Positions 25,842-35,250 of a stretch of 35,272 bases of DNA are shown one piece after another. Both the position numbers and the translations under genes were made by a program. This DNA comes from an uncultured Oscillospiraceae bacterium (GTDB lineage Bacteria; Bacillota; Clostridia; Oscillospirales; Ruminococcaceae). Location of the stretch: the NCBI GenBank assembly GCA_934456315.1, contig CAKSHG010000003.1:1-35272 (forward strand). The letters run 5' to 3'. Below the pieces are notes generated by a model that saw nothing but the letters and a program-made list of their open reading frames with translations, was not told the DNA's origin and ran no database searches. Position 1 is the stretch's first letter, and each line of letters starts with the position of its first letter.

Positions 25842-28800
25842 ATGAGCGAAGAGAAGATGTACAAGGAATATTTCGCCATCGACCCGAAGTACTACGCGGC
25901 GGTAACGGCGGAGCTGATCAGGAAAGGCGAGGTCAGGTGGAACGCCTACTACCCGCACGAAACGTTCGTCCGGCTGCTTGAAAAGACTCACGACATGCTG
26001 TCCGGCAAGGACTCCCGCTCGCTGTGGGTGCAGGGCGCCTACGGTTCCGGTAAGTCCCACGCGGCGCTGACCGTGAAATCCCTGCTGGAAGCGAGCGACG
26101 ACGAGATACGCGCGTACTTCAGGGAGAACGACCTCTGCGACGACCTCTGCCAGAAGCTCATCACCGACAAGAACGGCGGAAAGCTCATCACTATCCACCG
26201 TATCGGCTCTGCGTCCATTCGCAGCGACGACGACCTTATACTCGCCATTCAGGACAGCGTGACCGCCGCTCTCAAGGAGCACGGCATACAGAACAGGGGC
26301 GAAGCTTCGCTGAAAGACGCCGCGCTCAAATGGTTCAACGCAAGACCTGCGAACCGCACCTGGTTCAATGACCTCATTCATGACGACGAGTATCAGTGGG
26401 AGTTCGGCGGCAGACAGATAGACGAGATAATCTCCACGCTGGAGACCGGCGACGATGAGACCGTTTCAAAACTCATGCCGAGCATTCTGCGCGTCGCCAG
26501 GGACAACGGAATAACCGCGCTGCGCATGGATATCCCCGCAATGTGCGAGTGGATAAAGAGCGTTATCGAAAACAATGATATCTCCGCCGTGCTGTTCGTC
26601 TGGGACGAGTTCACGGAGTATTTCGAGCACAACGCCAACGCTGTCACAGGTTTTCAGACCATCGTTGAGCTGAGCCAGGCAGTGCCGTTCTATTTCCTTA
26701 TTGTGACGCACGAGGTCGGTTCGTATTTCTCGAATCCCGCGACGCTGAACAAGCTGCTCAACCGCTTTGTCGGCGATAAGGCGATACGTATCGACATTCC
26801 CGAGAATATGGCGATGCGGCTGATGGCAAAGGCGCTCAAGACCAACCCCGACCCGGTACTGCTCCAGCAGTGGAACAATTACAAGGACGACATTAACAAC
26901 AGCATTGACCTGCGGAATGCCAGAGCCGCCATTTTCCAGAGCATAAAGAACGACGAGAGAAATTACGGCAGCAAGATAAGACTGTCCGATGACGACCTTA
27001 AATCCGTGTTCCCGCTGCACCCATACGCCGCTATAATGCTCAAGAATATGTCAGTCGTATTCAGTTCCAACGCGAGAAGTATGTTCGATTTCATCATCAG
27101 CAACGACACCACCGAGGCTAAGGGCTTCAAGTGGTTCATCGAGAACTACGGCCCGACAACGCCCGACCATCTGCTGACCATCGACATGCTGTGGGACTAC
27201 TTCACGGCAAAGGAGCAGAAGCTCAGCGACAAGGTGCGCACTATCCTTGATTCCTATCACCTTGTAAGGAAAGGCGCGCTGCTGCCAGAGCAGGACCGCG
27301 TATTTAAAACCGTCCTGCTGCTGGAGGCTGTGTCGCAGGTGGTTTCTAACGTTTCGCTGCTGCGGCCTACTTCGCAGAACATCGACCTTGCGTTCACCGA
27401 GACCGGTTGGCAGAAGGGCAAGGCGATGGCTATCGCAAAAGGTCTGTTCGAGCAGGGGATTCTGTTCGAGCGCTCCGTCGGCAACGGTCTGAAGGAATAC
27501 ACCGTAGCAAACAGCGGCGCCGGCGGCGCGGATATCGCAAAGCTGAAGAACGAGATACGCAGTAATCTGAAAACCACCGACCTCATCTCTGTCGCAGACC
27601 TGCTGTCCGCGGTGGCGCTGCCCGCTTCCATACACGAGCGGTATGTACTAGAGGGGGCGGCGCACAGCAACTTCCCGCAGGTGGTCTCCAGGGCGAACGG
27701 CAATGTACGCCGCAACCGATTCACCACTATCGTCGCGTTCTCCATGACCGACGAGGAATCCACATCTGTCAGAAGCTCCGTGCTGAAAGCGGTCACGGAG
27801 CCGCAAAACGAGCTGTTCTTCATCGAGAGCCTTGTCCCCATGGGCAAGGACCTTATCGACCAGTACGTCGAGAATATGGCGTTCAGCCAGAGCTATGTCC
27901 AGAGCGACAAGCAGCGCGCCCTCGGCTTTGAAGAAAAAGCAAGGAATAACCTTAAAGCATGGAAGCAGAATATAGCTTCCGGAGCGTTCATGCTTTATAC
28001 GCCGGAGAACAGGAACGGCTTCCGCGCGGCTAACCTGGAAGCGCTGAAAGAGGAGCTGCTCAGGATCGACAGGCAGAAATACTTCTGCGGACCGGAGCAG
28101 TACAGTCTTATCGACAATATGTTCATGAAGGGTCCGCTGGCGCAGGGCGCGGAATGCGGTATAAAGCAGGAGCTGAGACAGACTTTCAATACTAACAGAT
28201 TGTCCGCCGCCCTGGAAGGAGCGTGGCAGACCGACCGTTACTGGGAGGACTCCGCAAAAAAGAGCCTGTCCATCGTCAGAATAAAGCAGCGCATCATCGA
28301 ACTCGTGAACGAGGGCTTTGAAAAGGGCGCGGGCAGGGTGAGCGTGCTTTCGCTGTTTGAGGCGCTGGAGGACGCTCCCTACGGCTTCATGCCGAACAAC
28401 GTGTGCGCGTTTCTGATGGGCTTTGTGCTGAAGGAGTACGCCACCTACGATTACTTCTGGAGCAACGGCTCGAACAGCGAGGTCATGACCGTTGACAAGA
28501 TGAAGACGATGATAGCCAACGCGCTCAATCAGCGCGCCGCGCAGTCCCCGAAGTACAAGGAGGAATACATCGTCGCTATGAGCCCGGAGATACGCTGTTT
28601 CCTCAACTGCACGAGCGCCGCGTTCCATATCCCGGCGGCTAACTGCGGCTCGGTGGAGAGCGCCCGCGACCAGATACGCATTAAGATGAAGGCGCTGACG
28701 TTCCCGATATGGTGCCTTAAATCAATTCTGTGTACCGTGAAGCCCGACAGCTCCGCAGACGATATCGCGGAGGTCATCGACGCATACTGCGGAATCGCGA

Positions 28801-30068
28801 ACACGGCAAATTACAGCAAGGAAACTGAAAGCAGCCTCGCGGAGCAGATAGGCAGGCTGGTGAAGTCCGCGCCGGCGATAACGTCGGATTTAGAGCATCT
28901 GCTGACTAACGAGATGTGCCGCAACGGAATGATAGCCTATATCGACGAGTTCGATGGCGGTGTCCTCCGAAAGCTCGCCGAAGAAACAGGCGACAACGGA
29001 GCCTACATCGACCGCGTAAAGCAGAAGTTCAGCGCGGACGCGGCAAACTGGGTCTGGAGCAGGGAGACCGCAGACGAGCGTATCAAAGACGTTATCCTGG
29101 AATACAGGATAATCGCCGAGAGCAACAAGTCCCTGCCGAAGTGCATGAGCGTCCGCGACGTGGTGCTGGAGTGGGGCAAGCGCACAAACAACATCTGCAT
29201 GCCGTTCGACGTGCTGAAGAAGCACGCGGGGGATATGACAGACTTCCTCCGGCAGCTGTATTATATCAAGCAGAGCGGTCAGCTGCAGGAGCAGTACAAG
29301 CAGGAATTCTACGATGAGCTGACCGCCCGCCGTGAGGATTTCGACCGGTTCTACAAGGACCAGCTCCCGATGTTCAGAAAGGCGGCGTCAAGCTTTATTT
29401 CCGAGCTGAGCGACCAGGAGATCGCGGAGTTCCGCTCGGATATCCCGTCCGGGCAGTTCACGAAATCCAGCACAGAGTACTACCAGTTCATCGAAAAGGA
29501 AGTCGAGGATTTCCGCAAGAAGCAGAAGAAGTCCAGGCTCTCCGACCTGTGGAAATCCAAAACCGGAACCAGGGATCCTGCGGACTGGTCGGCGCGCTAC
29601 GAAACGCCGATACTCTGTATGTTCAGCGACACCGAGCGCCCCGACGCTCGGACGGCGTTCTCCGTGATGACGGCGTTTTCCGCGCCGGACGCCGATATAA
29701 TAAAGGCAATCGAGTACCTTGAAAACGCGGATTTCTACGACCGCCTTGCCGACCCCGCCGAGCGCGACCGCTGCTTCAAGGAGCGCGTCATCGGGGAGTA
29801 CGGCGTTATGCTGGACGATGTGGACGCCGTACGCCGGGAACTGAGCGCCGGCGTTATGGAGAAGCCGTACAACTGGCTGGATAATTCTGCGGTGAAGAAC
29901 CGCCTGCGGGCGCTTGCGGACAAGAAGTACAAGACCACGGGCTATCAGCGTGCGCAGAGCGTCATCGACCAGCTCGACCCGGCGGAGCTGCGCCGTTATC
30001 TCAGCGACCTTATTTCCGACAACCTGACCGTCGGAATGGAGATACTCAAAAACGACAGCAACAAGTAA
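25842..30068 (+). CDS. brxC: BREX ATPase BrxC (type 4 form)
   Basis: A 1408-residue P-loop ATPase of the BrxC/PglY group. Walker A is GAYGSGKS (65-72) and Walker B is LFVWDEF with D255/E256. The region after it (about 265-330, FYFLIVTHEVGSYF) fits the sensor strand of the STAND/AAA-like core. The remaining thousand residues are mostly helical, with no further motif recognised, as is usual for this family. BrxC is needed for BREX modification and defence and is thought to work with PglZ. GGGAGG lies before ATG 25842, and the gap from brxP is only 14 bases. The size fits the family. Confidence 0.88.
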   Translation: MSEEKMYKEYFAIDPKYYAAVTAELIRKGEVRWNAYYPHETFVRLLEKTHDMLSGKDSRSLWVQGAYGSGKSHAALTVKSLLEASDDEIRAYFRENDLCDDLCQKLITDKNGGKLITIHRIGSASIRSDDDLILAIQDSVTAALKEHGIQNRGEASLKDAALKWFNARPANRTWFNDLIHDDEYQWEFGGRQIDEIISTLETGDDETVSKLMPSILRVARDNGITALRMDIPAMCEWIKSVIENNDISAVLFVWDEFTEYFEHNANAVTGFQTIVELSQAVPFYFLIVTHEVGSYFSNPATLNKLLNRFVGDKAIRIDIPENMAMRLMAKALKTNPDPVLLQQWNNYKDDINNSIDLRNARAAIFQSIKNDERNYGSKIRLSDDDLKSVFPLHPYAAIMLKNMSVVFSSNARSMFDFIISNDTTEAKGFKWFIENYGPTTPDHLLTIDMLWDYFTAKEQKLSDKVRTILDSYHLVRKGALLPEQDRVFKTVLLLEAVSQVVSNVSLLRPTSQNIDLAFTETGWQKGKAMAIAKGLFEQGILFERSVGNGLKEYTVANSGAGGADIAKLKNEIRSNLKTTDLISVADLLSAVALPASIHERYVLEGAAHSNFPQVVSRANGNVRRNRFTTIVAFSMTDEESTSVRSSVLKAVTEPQNELFFIESLVPMGKDLIDQYVENMAFSQSYVQSDKQRALGFEEKARNNLKAWKQNIASGAFMLYTPENRNGFRAANLEALKEELLRIDRQKYFCGPEQYSLIDNMFMKGPLAQGAECGIKQELRQTFNTNRLSAALEGAWQTDRYWEDSAKKSLSIVRIKQRIIELVNEGFEKGAGRVSVLSLFEALEDAPYGFMPNNVCAFLMGFVLKEYATYDYFWSNGSNSEVMTVDKMKTMIANALNQRAAQSPKYKEEYIVAMSPEIRCFLNCTSAAFHIPAANCGSVESARDQIRIKMKALTFPIWCLKSILCTVKPDSSADDIAEVIDAYCGIANTANYSKETESSLAEQIGRLVKSAPAITSDLEHLLTNEMCRNGMIAYIDEFDGGVLRKLAEETGDNGAYIDRVKQKFSADAANWVWSRETADERIKDVILEYRIIAESNKSLPKCMSVRDVVLEWGKRTNNICMPFDVLKKHAGDMTDFLRQLYYIKQSGQLQEQYKQEFYDELTARREDFDRFYKDQLPMFRKAASSFISELSDQEIAEFRSDIPSGQFTKSSTEYYQFIEKEVEDFRKKQKKSRLSDLWKSKTGTRDPADWSARYETPILCMFSDTERPDARTAFSVMTAFSAPDADIIKAIEYLENADFYDRLADPAERDRCFKERVIGEYGVMLDDVDAVRRELSAGVMEKPYNWLDNSAVKNRLRALADKKYKTTGYQRAQSVIDQLDPAELRRYLSDLISDNLTVGMEILKNDSNK

Positions 30069-30081
30069 GGTGGTGTGAACG

Positions 30082-32439
30082 ATGATCTGCAACGACGTCA
30101 GCGAATGCTTTGAGCAGATAAGCGCATATTTCAGCGGGGACTGCACGGGATTTTTCCTGCTTGTGGATACGGAGGATCACGACACGTTCCAGAAGGTACT
30201 CCAGCGCCTGCAGGCGGACGGGAGCAAGAAGTGCGTGTATGTTTCGGAACACTGCTCCCGGAACGGGCTGCCGGACGTTGACAGCGCCGTAAGGGCGGTC
30301 TGCGGGGATGGCGACTCTGTGCTCGTGGGAGTATCCCAGGCGCTCATGCTGCAAAGCGGCGAGGCTCTGGACAGGGCGCTCGACGATTTGCTGAGCCGCC
30401 CGGTCAGCGGTCATTGCGTGGTGCTGCTCGACCACTGCCGGCAGGTATTGCAGAAGTACCTTCACCGGGATATCCGGCTGAAAAACCGGGTGGTGCTGGC
30501 AGAGGAAAATTCCTCTCCGCTGCCGAAGATACGCCTGGTGAAGAGCGCTGAACTCTGCGTGGGAGCCGAGCCGCTGAACGGCATTCCCGGTCTGCTGGGC
30601 TATCTTGAAAAGATGTCATGCGCCGACCTGGAGCGGCAGCCTGTCCTGACCGTCCTGTGCGGACTGAACCCCGGGCTGTTCAGCCGTGCGGCGTACTATG
30701 TCAGCGCCGCGGACGGTATCTACGAAACGCTCTGCGCGAAGTACTCCGACGTCGCCGGGGGTACCCAAAAATGCAATGGCACCGACGAGCAGTGGAGCTT
30801 CCTCGCGGGGGAGCTTGGCAGGTGCGGCAGCCTTTCGGCGGTGGTCTGCGCGCATTTCGGCGCGGCGACTAACCTGTCGGCGCATATCCGCGACGTCTGG
30901 GACGGAGGCAGCAGTATGGAAAAGTGGCTGCTGTGGCTGGCGCTTAGCGTGTTCGGAGAGCGCAGCAACAGCTACCTTACCCTCGTGCTGAGGGACTGTC
31001 CGGACATGGAGCGGTTCACCGAACGCGCGTATCTCTGCCTTGCCGGTGTGGACGTAACTCACCCGGACTTCCGGAAAATGCGAGTCGAGCGCAGGCGGCT
31101 GCTGTCGCAGCTCCCGGAGGAGCTTCCGCTTGTGACAAGGTTCTGCGACAAGGTGGGCGTTCATGAGAAGAACGCGGTGTTCTACCTTTCCGACGGCAGC
31201 GATACGGAGCGCTATGAGTTCCTGCGGTGCCTGAGCATATACGACTACTCGCCGGAGGAGCTCGAAAGAGCCGTAGACGGCTTCTCGAAGCCGCTTGCGC
31301 TTTATATGCGGGAATTCGCGTTCGACGCTGCGAACACGAAGCTTGCGGAATCCGACAGCGAACTGCGGCAGGAGCTCACCGCGTATTTCAGCGAATACAA
31401 GCGGCAGAAGCTCACCAACAGGATTCACGGCGGATTCGTTGAAAAGGTGGAGGAATACGCGTCGCAGCGCCCCTACAACAAGCTGAAAGCCCGCAGCAAG
31501 ATAGTGTCGCAGATGGACAGGAGCGGCGCGCAGCTGTTCTTTTTCGACGCGCTCGGGGTGGAGTACCTTGCGTTCATTCGCGCTAAGTGCGAGGAATACG
31601 GGCTGCTCTGCGAAATTGAGATAGGCAGGTGCGAGCTGCCGTCCATTACGGTGAAGAACAAGGAGTTCCTGCAATATTTCCCGGAAAACGCCTGCCACAA
31701 GATAGACGCGCTTGACGAGATGAAACACCACAGCACGGTCTACGACTACGAGAAGTGCCGGCTCCCGCTGCACCTTTTCGGGGAGCTTGAGGTCATCGAC
31801 GAGGAGCTGCGCCGCATACGGTCGATGTTAGTGCAGAACGACGCGATGAAAAAGGCTGTCATCGTGTCCGACCACGGCGCGAGCAGACTTGCAGTATGTT
31901 ACGGGCACGAGTCCCCGGCGAACATTCAGCTTGACGAGGACGGTCAGCACAGCGGCAGGTGCTGCCCCGCGGATTCCGACCCGTATATACCGTTTGCCGC
32001 GTATGAGGACGGCTACGCCGTGCTTGCGAATTACGAGCGGTTCCGTGGCGGCAGGAGGGCGAACGTCGAGGCGCACGGCGGCGCGAGCCTTGAGGAGGTG
32101 CTGGTGCCGGTCGTCACGCTCACAAGGCGCCCGGAGAACGTGGAATTCTGCTTCACCGAGCAGGTGATAACGCTTGTTCCGAGGGAAGTTCCCCAGCTCA
32201 CGCTGTACGCGAACGTCCCCATGACAAGACCGCGGCTGCTCATCGACGGGGAGTTCATCGACGGCGAGCTTGTCGCCGACAGCAGGCACGCGAAATTCCT
32301 GCTGCCGAAAATAAAGCGCCGCGGAGAGTACTTTGCGGAGGTCTACGACGGCGATGTCAGCAGGGGCGTAAGGCTGGCGTTCACGGCGCAGAAGAACACC
32401 AGGGAGGTCGACCTGTTTGGTTTCGGAGGTAAGAAATGA
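30082..32439 (+). CDS. pglZ: BREX alkaline phosphatase-superfamily protein PglZ
   Basis: A 785-residue protein. The C-terminal half carries the PglZ domain of the alkaline phosphatase superfamily. Metal-site candidates are D489 in FFFDALGVEY, D597 and H598 in VIVSDHGASR, and H665 in EAHGGASLEE. The N-terminal 450 residues are helical and poorly conserved. PglZ is the universal BREX marker; its exact chemistry is not settled, but metal-dependent phosphodiester or nucleotide hydrolysis is expected. It overlaps brxL by ATGA, so their translation is coupled. Confidence 0.9.
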   Translation: MICNDVSECFEQISAYFSGDCTGFFLLVDTEDHDTFQKVLQRLQADGSKKCVYVSEHCSRNGLPDVDSAVRAVCGDGDSVLVGVSQALMLQSGEALDRALDDLLSRPVSGHCVVLLDHCRQVLQKYLHRDIRLKNRVVLAEENSSPLPKIRLVKSAELCVGAEPLNGIPGLLGYLEKMSCADLERQPVLTVLCGLNPGLFSRAAYYVSAADGIYETLCAKYSDVAGGTQKCNGTDEQWSFLAGELGRCGSLSAVVCAHFGAATNLSAHIRDVWDGGSSMEKWLLWLALSVFGERSNSYLTLVLRDCPDMERFTERAYLCLAGVDVTHPDFRKMRVERRRLLSQLPEELPLVTRFCDKVGVHEKNAVFYLSDGSDTERYEFLRCLSIYDYSPEELERAVDGFSKPLALYMREFAFDAANTKLAESDSELRQELTAYFSEYKRQKLTNRIHGGFVEKVEEYASQRPYNKLKARSKIVSQMDRSGAQLFFFDALGVEYLAFIRAKCEEYGLLCEIEIGRCELPSITVKNKEFLQYFPENACHKIDALDEMKHHSTVYDYEKCRLPLHLFGELEVIDEELRRIRSMLVQNDAMKKAVIVSDHGASRLAVCYGHESPANIQLDEDGQHSGRCCPADSDPYIPFAAYEDGYAVLANYERFRGGRRANVEAHGGASLEEVLVPVVTLTRRPENVEFCFTEQVITLVPREVPQLTLYANVPMTRPRLLIDGEFIDGELVADSRHAKFLLPKIKRRGEYFAEVYDGDVSRGVRLAFTAQKNTREVDLFGFGGKK

Positions 32440-33899
32440 GCGAATACAACACTGAACAGTTTGCGGAGAGATTAAAGGAGCAGTTCGATGAGATGGTGGT
32501 CTTCAAGGACCTCAAGAAGAGCAACTTCATTTCCTCGTTCAAGCTTCCGTCGTTCATGCGGGACTGGGTGATCAAGCGCTTCCAGGACGACGACGGAAAC
32601 ATAGACGCGGAGGGCGCCGCCGAATTCATCAGGGAGTTCATTCCGAAGAAAGAGGACTGGAAGTCCATCATGAACCGCGTCGTCAGCTACCAGGAGCAGG
32701 TGAGATTCCTCGCGAAGATAAGTGTGAACATCGACATCAGGACCCAGGCGCTGTCGTTCGCGCTGCCGGATTTCGGGCTGTCGTTCCGGGATACGGTCAT
32801 TCCCCGGGAGGTGTGGGAGAATTGCAGCGACGCGCTTCTCAAAGCCGAGGAGAACTGGGGCATCGTCGAGCTTGGCTACCAGTTCCCCGAAACGGACAGC
32901 GGCGCCGGGAAGATAAAGCTTACGGGGTTCCAGGATTTCTGCCCCTACGTCGTTGACCTTGACGAGTTCAGATACGCCCGGGAGGAGTTCAGCCTTGACG
33001 AGTGGACAGACATAGTTCTCGGCGCGATAGACTACAACCCCGACGGGTACGAAACGCCGCAGCAGAAGCTCGCCATGATAACCCGCCTGCTTCCGTTCGT
33101 GGAGAAGCGGCTGAACATGATAGAGCTTGCCCCAAAGGGCACCGGAAAGAGCTACCTTTTCGGCTCCGTCAGCCGGTTCGGCTGGCTGTCCTCGGGAGGT
33201 ACGATGTCCCGCGCGAGAATGTTCTACGATATCTCCAGGCGGCAGGAGGGACTGGTTTTCGGTCACGATTACGTCGCGCTGGACGAGGTGCAGACCATAA
33301 ATTTCACGGATATCGACGAAATGCGCGGCGCCCTCAAGGGCTATATGGAGAACGGAAAGTACACCGTCGGCAGCCACGAGGGCATGGCGGATTCCGGCAT
33401 AATCCTGCTGGGAAATATTCCGGCAAGCTCGATGAACGAGTATCTCAACATGTTCAAGGACCTGCCGCACGTTTTCCATGAAAGCGCGCTGGTGGACAGA
33501 TTCCACGGCTTCCTCAAGGGCTGGGAGCTTCCGCGAATGAACGACGACCTTAAAATTTGCGGCTGGGCGCTCAATTCCGAGTACTTCTCGACGATAATGC
33601 ATGTGCTGCGGGACGACCCCAGCTACCGCGCGGTCGTTGACGCGCTGGTGGACCTTCCGGAGCGCGCCGACACCCGCGACACCGAGGCGGTCAAGCGTAT
33701 CTGCACGGCGTACCTCAAGCTGCTGTTCCCGAACGTGCAGCGCCCCGGCGACATCACAAAACAGCAGTTCAAGACCTACTGCCTTGCGCCGGCGATGGAA
33801 ATGCGCTCAATAATCAAGATACAGCTCGGTCTGCTCGACCCTGACGAATTCGGCGGCAAGAGCATTCCGGCGTTCGGAGTAAAGGACGTTGAGCAATGA
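32436..33899 (+). CDS. brxL: BrxL, short form without Lon protease-like domain
   Basis: A 487-residue AAA+ protein. The N-terminal region (about 1-215) matches BrxL in the FKDLKKSNFISSFKLPSFMRDW segment. Walker A is PKGTGKS (233-239) and Walker B is YVALDEV with D283/E284. GNIPAS near residue 325 and LVDRFHGFLKGWELPR near 355 fit sensor and arginine-finger positions. E. coli-type BrxL continues into a Lon protease-like C-terminal domain of about 200 residues that is absent here. Short forms (TIGR02688-like) are known in Firmicutes. BrxL forms ring-shaped DNA-binding assemblies in other BREX systems. It overlaps genes on both sides by four bases. Confidence 0.9.
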   Translation: MSEYNTEQFAERLKEQFDEMVVFKDLKKSNFISSFKLPSFMRDWVIKRFQDDDGNIDAEGAAEFIREFIPKKEDWKSIMNRVVSYQEQVRFLAKISVNIDIRTQALSFALPDFGLSFRDTVIPREVWENCSDALLKAEENWGIVELGYQFPETDSGAGKIKLTGFQDFCPYVVDLDEFRYAREEFSLDEWTDIVLGAIDYNPDGYETPQQKLAMITRLLPFVEKRLNMIELAPKGTGKSYLFGSVSRFGWLSSGGTMSRARMFYDISRRQEGLVFGHDYVALDEVQTINFTDIDEMRGALKGYMENGKYTVGSHEGMADSGIILLGNIPASSMNEYLNMFKDLPHVFHESALVDRFHGFLKGWELPRMNDDLKICGWALNSEYFSTIMHVLRDDPSYRAVVDALVDLPERADTRDTEAVKRICTAYLKLLFPNVQRPGDITKQQFKTYCLAPAMEMRSIIKIQLGLLDPDEFGGKSIPAFGVKDVEQ

Positions 33900-34087
33900 A
33901 GTGCGTAAGCTGCGGCAAAGAGCCGCTTTCAAAGAACGAAACAGGTATCTGCAAGAAGCTGCTTGGCGAGCATACGACTGAATTCTACTGCCTTGACTGC
34001 CTTGCGGAGTACCTTGAGGTCACGCCGCAGGATATCCTGGACAAGATTGAGGAGTTCCGGGGCGAGGGCTGCAAGCTGTTCGATTAG
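33896..34087 (+). CDS. 63-residue double-CxxC protein in the BREX operon
   Basis: A tiny protein with two CxxC pairs (C3/C6 and C32/C35), which suggest a single zinc ribbon, plus additional cysteines C19 and C59. The C-terminal half is predicted helical and acidic (YLEVTPQDILDKIEEF). The ATGA overlap with brxL shows real coupling, and the cysteine desulfurase follows after 11 bases. It could be a zinc-binding adaptor, or its spare cysteines could accept sulfur from the desulfurase; both are inference. Similar small proteins seem familiar from other Clostridia, but no function is known to me. Confidence 0.75.
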   Translation: MKCVSCGKEPLSKNETGICKKLLGEHTTEFYCLDCLAEYLEVTPQDILDKIEEFRGEGCKLFD

Positions 34088-34098
34088 GAGGGATTTAC

Positions 34099-35235
34099 AT
34101 GATATACGCGGATAACGCGGCGACTACCGCGCTCGCACCGGAGGCGTTAGAAGCGATGAAGCCGTACCTGCTGACGGAGTACGGCAACGCGTCGCAGCCG
34201 TATTCCTTTTCCCGGAGCGCCAGGGCGGCTCTGGCGAAGGCGCGGCAGGACATCGCGGAATGCATAAACGCAGAGCCGTCCGAGATCTGTTTCACATCCG
34301 GCGGCACGGAGAGCGACAACTGGGCGATAAAGTGCCTTGCTTCCGACCGCAGGGCGCTGCTGACCTCCATGACCGAGCATAAGGCGGTGCTGAGAAGCTG
34401 CGCGGCGATGGAGCGCAGGGGGTATCCTGCGGCGTATCTCCCGGTGGACCGCAGCGGAATAGTGCTTCCGGAAACGCTGGAGCGCTTCATCAGCGACAGC
34501 GCCCTGCTAGTCTCGGTCATGACGGCGAACAACGAAACAGGAACGATACAGCCGATCGCGGAGCTTTGCAGGATAGCGCACGCGCACGGAGCGCTGTTCC
34601 ACACGGACGCGGTGCAGGCGCTGGGGCATATCCCGGTGGACGTAAAGTCGCTCGTCGTGGATATGCTGTCCGGCTCGGCGCATAAGTTCGGCGGTCCGAA
34701 GGGCGCGGGATTCCTGTATGTAAGGAACGGAACGCCGCTTACACCCTATGCCGACGGCGGCGCGCAGGAACACGGACTCCGCGCCGGTACGGAGAACGTC
34801 GCGGCTGCCGTGGGAATGGCGGCGGCGCTGAAAAAGAGCTGCGCGGCTATGCCGGAAACCGCGGAGAAACTCCGGCGCATGGAGCGCGACCTGCTCGCTG
34901 AATTATGCGGTGTTGACTTCATCAGAAACGGCGCTCCGGACGGCATTCCGGGGAACATGAGCCTGTCGTTCCGGGGAGCGGAGGGCGAAATGCTGCTCCA
35001 CCGTCTGGATTTGATGGGGATATGCGTGTCTACCGGCTCGGCGTGCGATTCCGCGCGGACGCAGATATCCCATGTCCTTGACGCGATGGGAGTCCCGGAG
35101 GAGTACGCTACCGGGACGATACGGGTATCGTTCGGCGCAGGCAACTCCCCGGAGGACGGTAAGCTTGTCGGGCAGGCGATACGGAAAATAATAGAGGAAC
35201 CTCTAAAAACCGGTTTGAAAAGGGAAAATGGGTAG
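34099..35235 (+). CDS. Cysteine desulfurase (NifS/IscS/DndA-type), last gene of the BREX operon
   Basis: A 378-residue PLP-dependent enzyme that takes sulfur from L-cysteine and holds it as a persulfide. It shows the N-terminal YADNAATT, H94 stacking on PLP (MTEHKAV), D170 and Q173 in HTDAVQALGH, the PLP lysine K196 in GSAHKFGG, and the persulfide cysteine C316 in STGSACDS. The long loop around C316 is of the class I (IscS/NifS) type. AGGAGGG precedes the ATG. Its place directly behind brxL and the 63-residue gene, with brxP in the same operon, suggests it feeds sulfur to BrxP as DndA/IscS feeds DndC. It could instead be a housekeeping enzyme for tRNA or Fe-S cluster synthesis. Confidence 0.93.
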   Translation: MIYADNAATTALAPEALEAMKPYLLTEYGNASQPYSFSRSARAALAKARQDIAECINAEPSEICFTSGGTESDNWAIKCLASDRRALLTSMTEHKAVLRSCAAMERRGYPAAYLPVDRSGIVLPETLERFISDSALLVSVMTANNETGTIQPIAELCRIAHAHGALFHTDAVQALGHIPVDVKSLVVDMLSGSAHKFGGPKGAGFLYVRNGTPLTPYADGGAQEHGLRAGTENVAAAVGMAAALKKSCAAMPETAEKLRRMERDLLAELCGVDFIRNGAPDGIPGNMSLSFRGAEGEMLLHRLDLMGICVSTGSACDSARTQISHVLDAMGVPEEYATGTIRVSFGAGNSPEDGKLVGQAIRKIIEEPLKTGLKRENG

Positions 35236-35250
35236 AGTGCGCCGAATGCG

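Noticed and set aside
21353..35235. A Dnd or Ssp phosphorothioation system
   Set aside because: DndB, DndD, DndE and the SspB/SspD equivalents were not seen. Only the DndC-like and desulfurase parts are shared, and PglZ, BrxC and BrxL define it as BREX.
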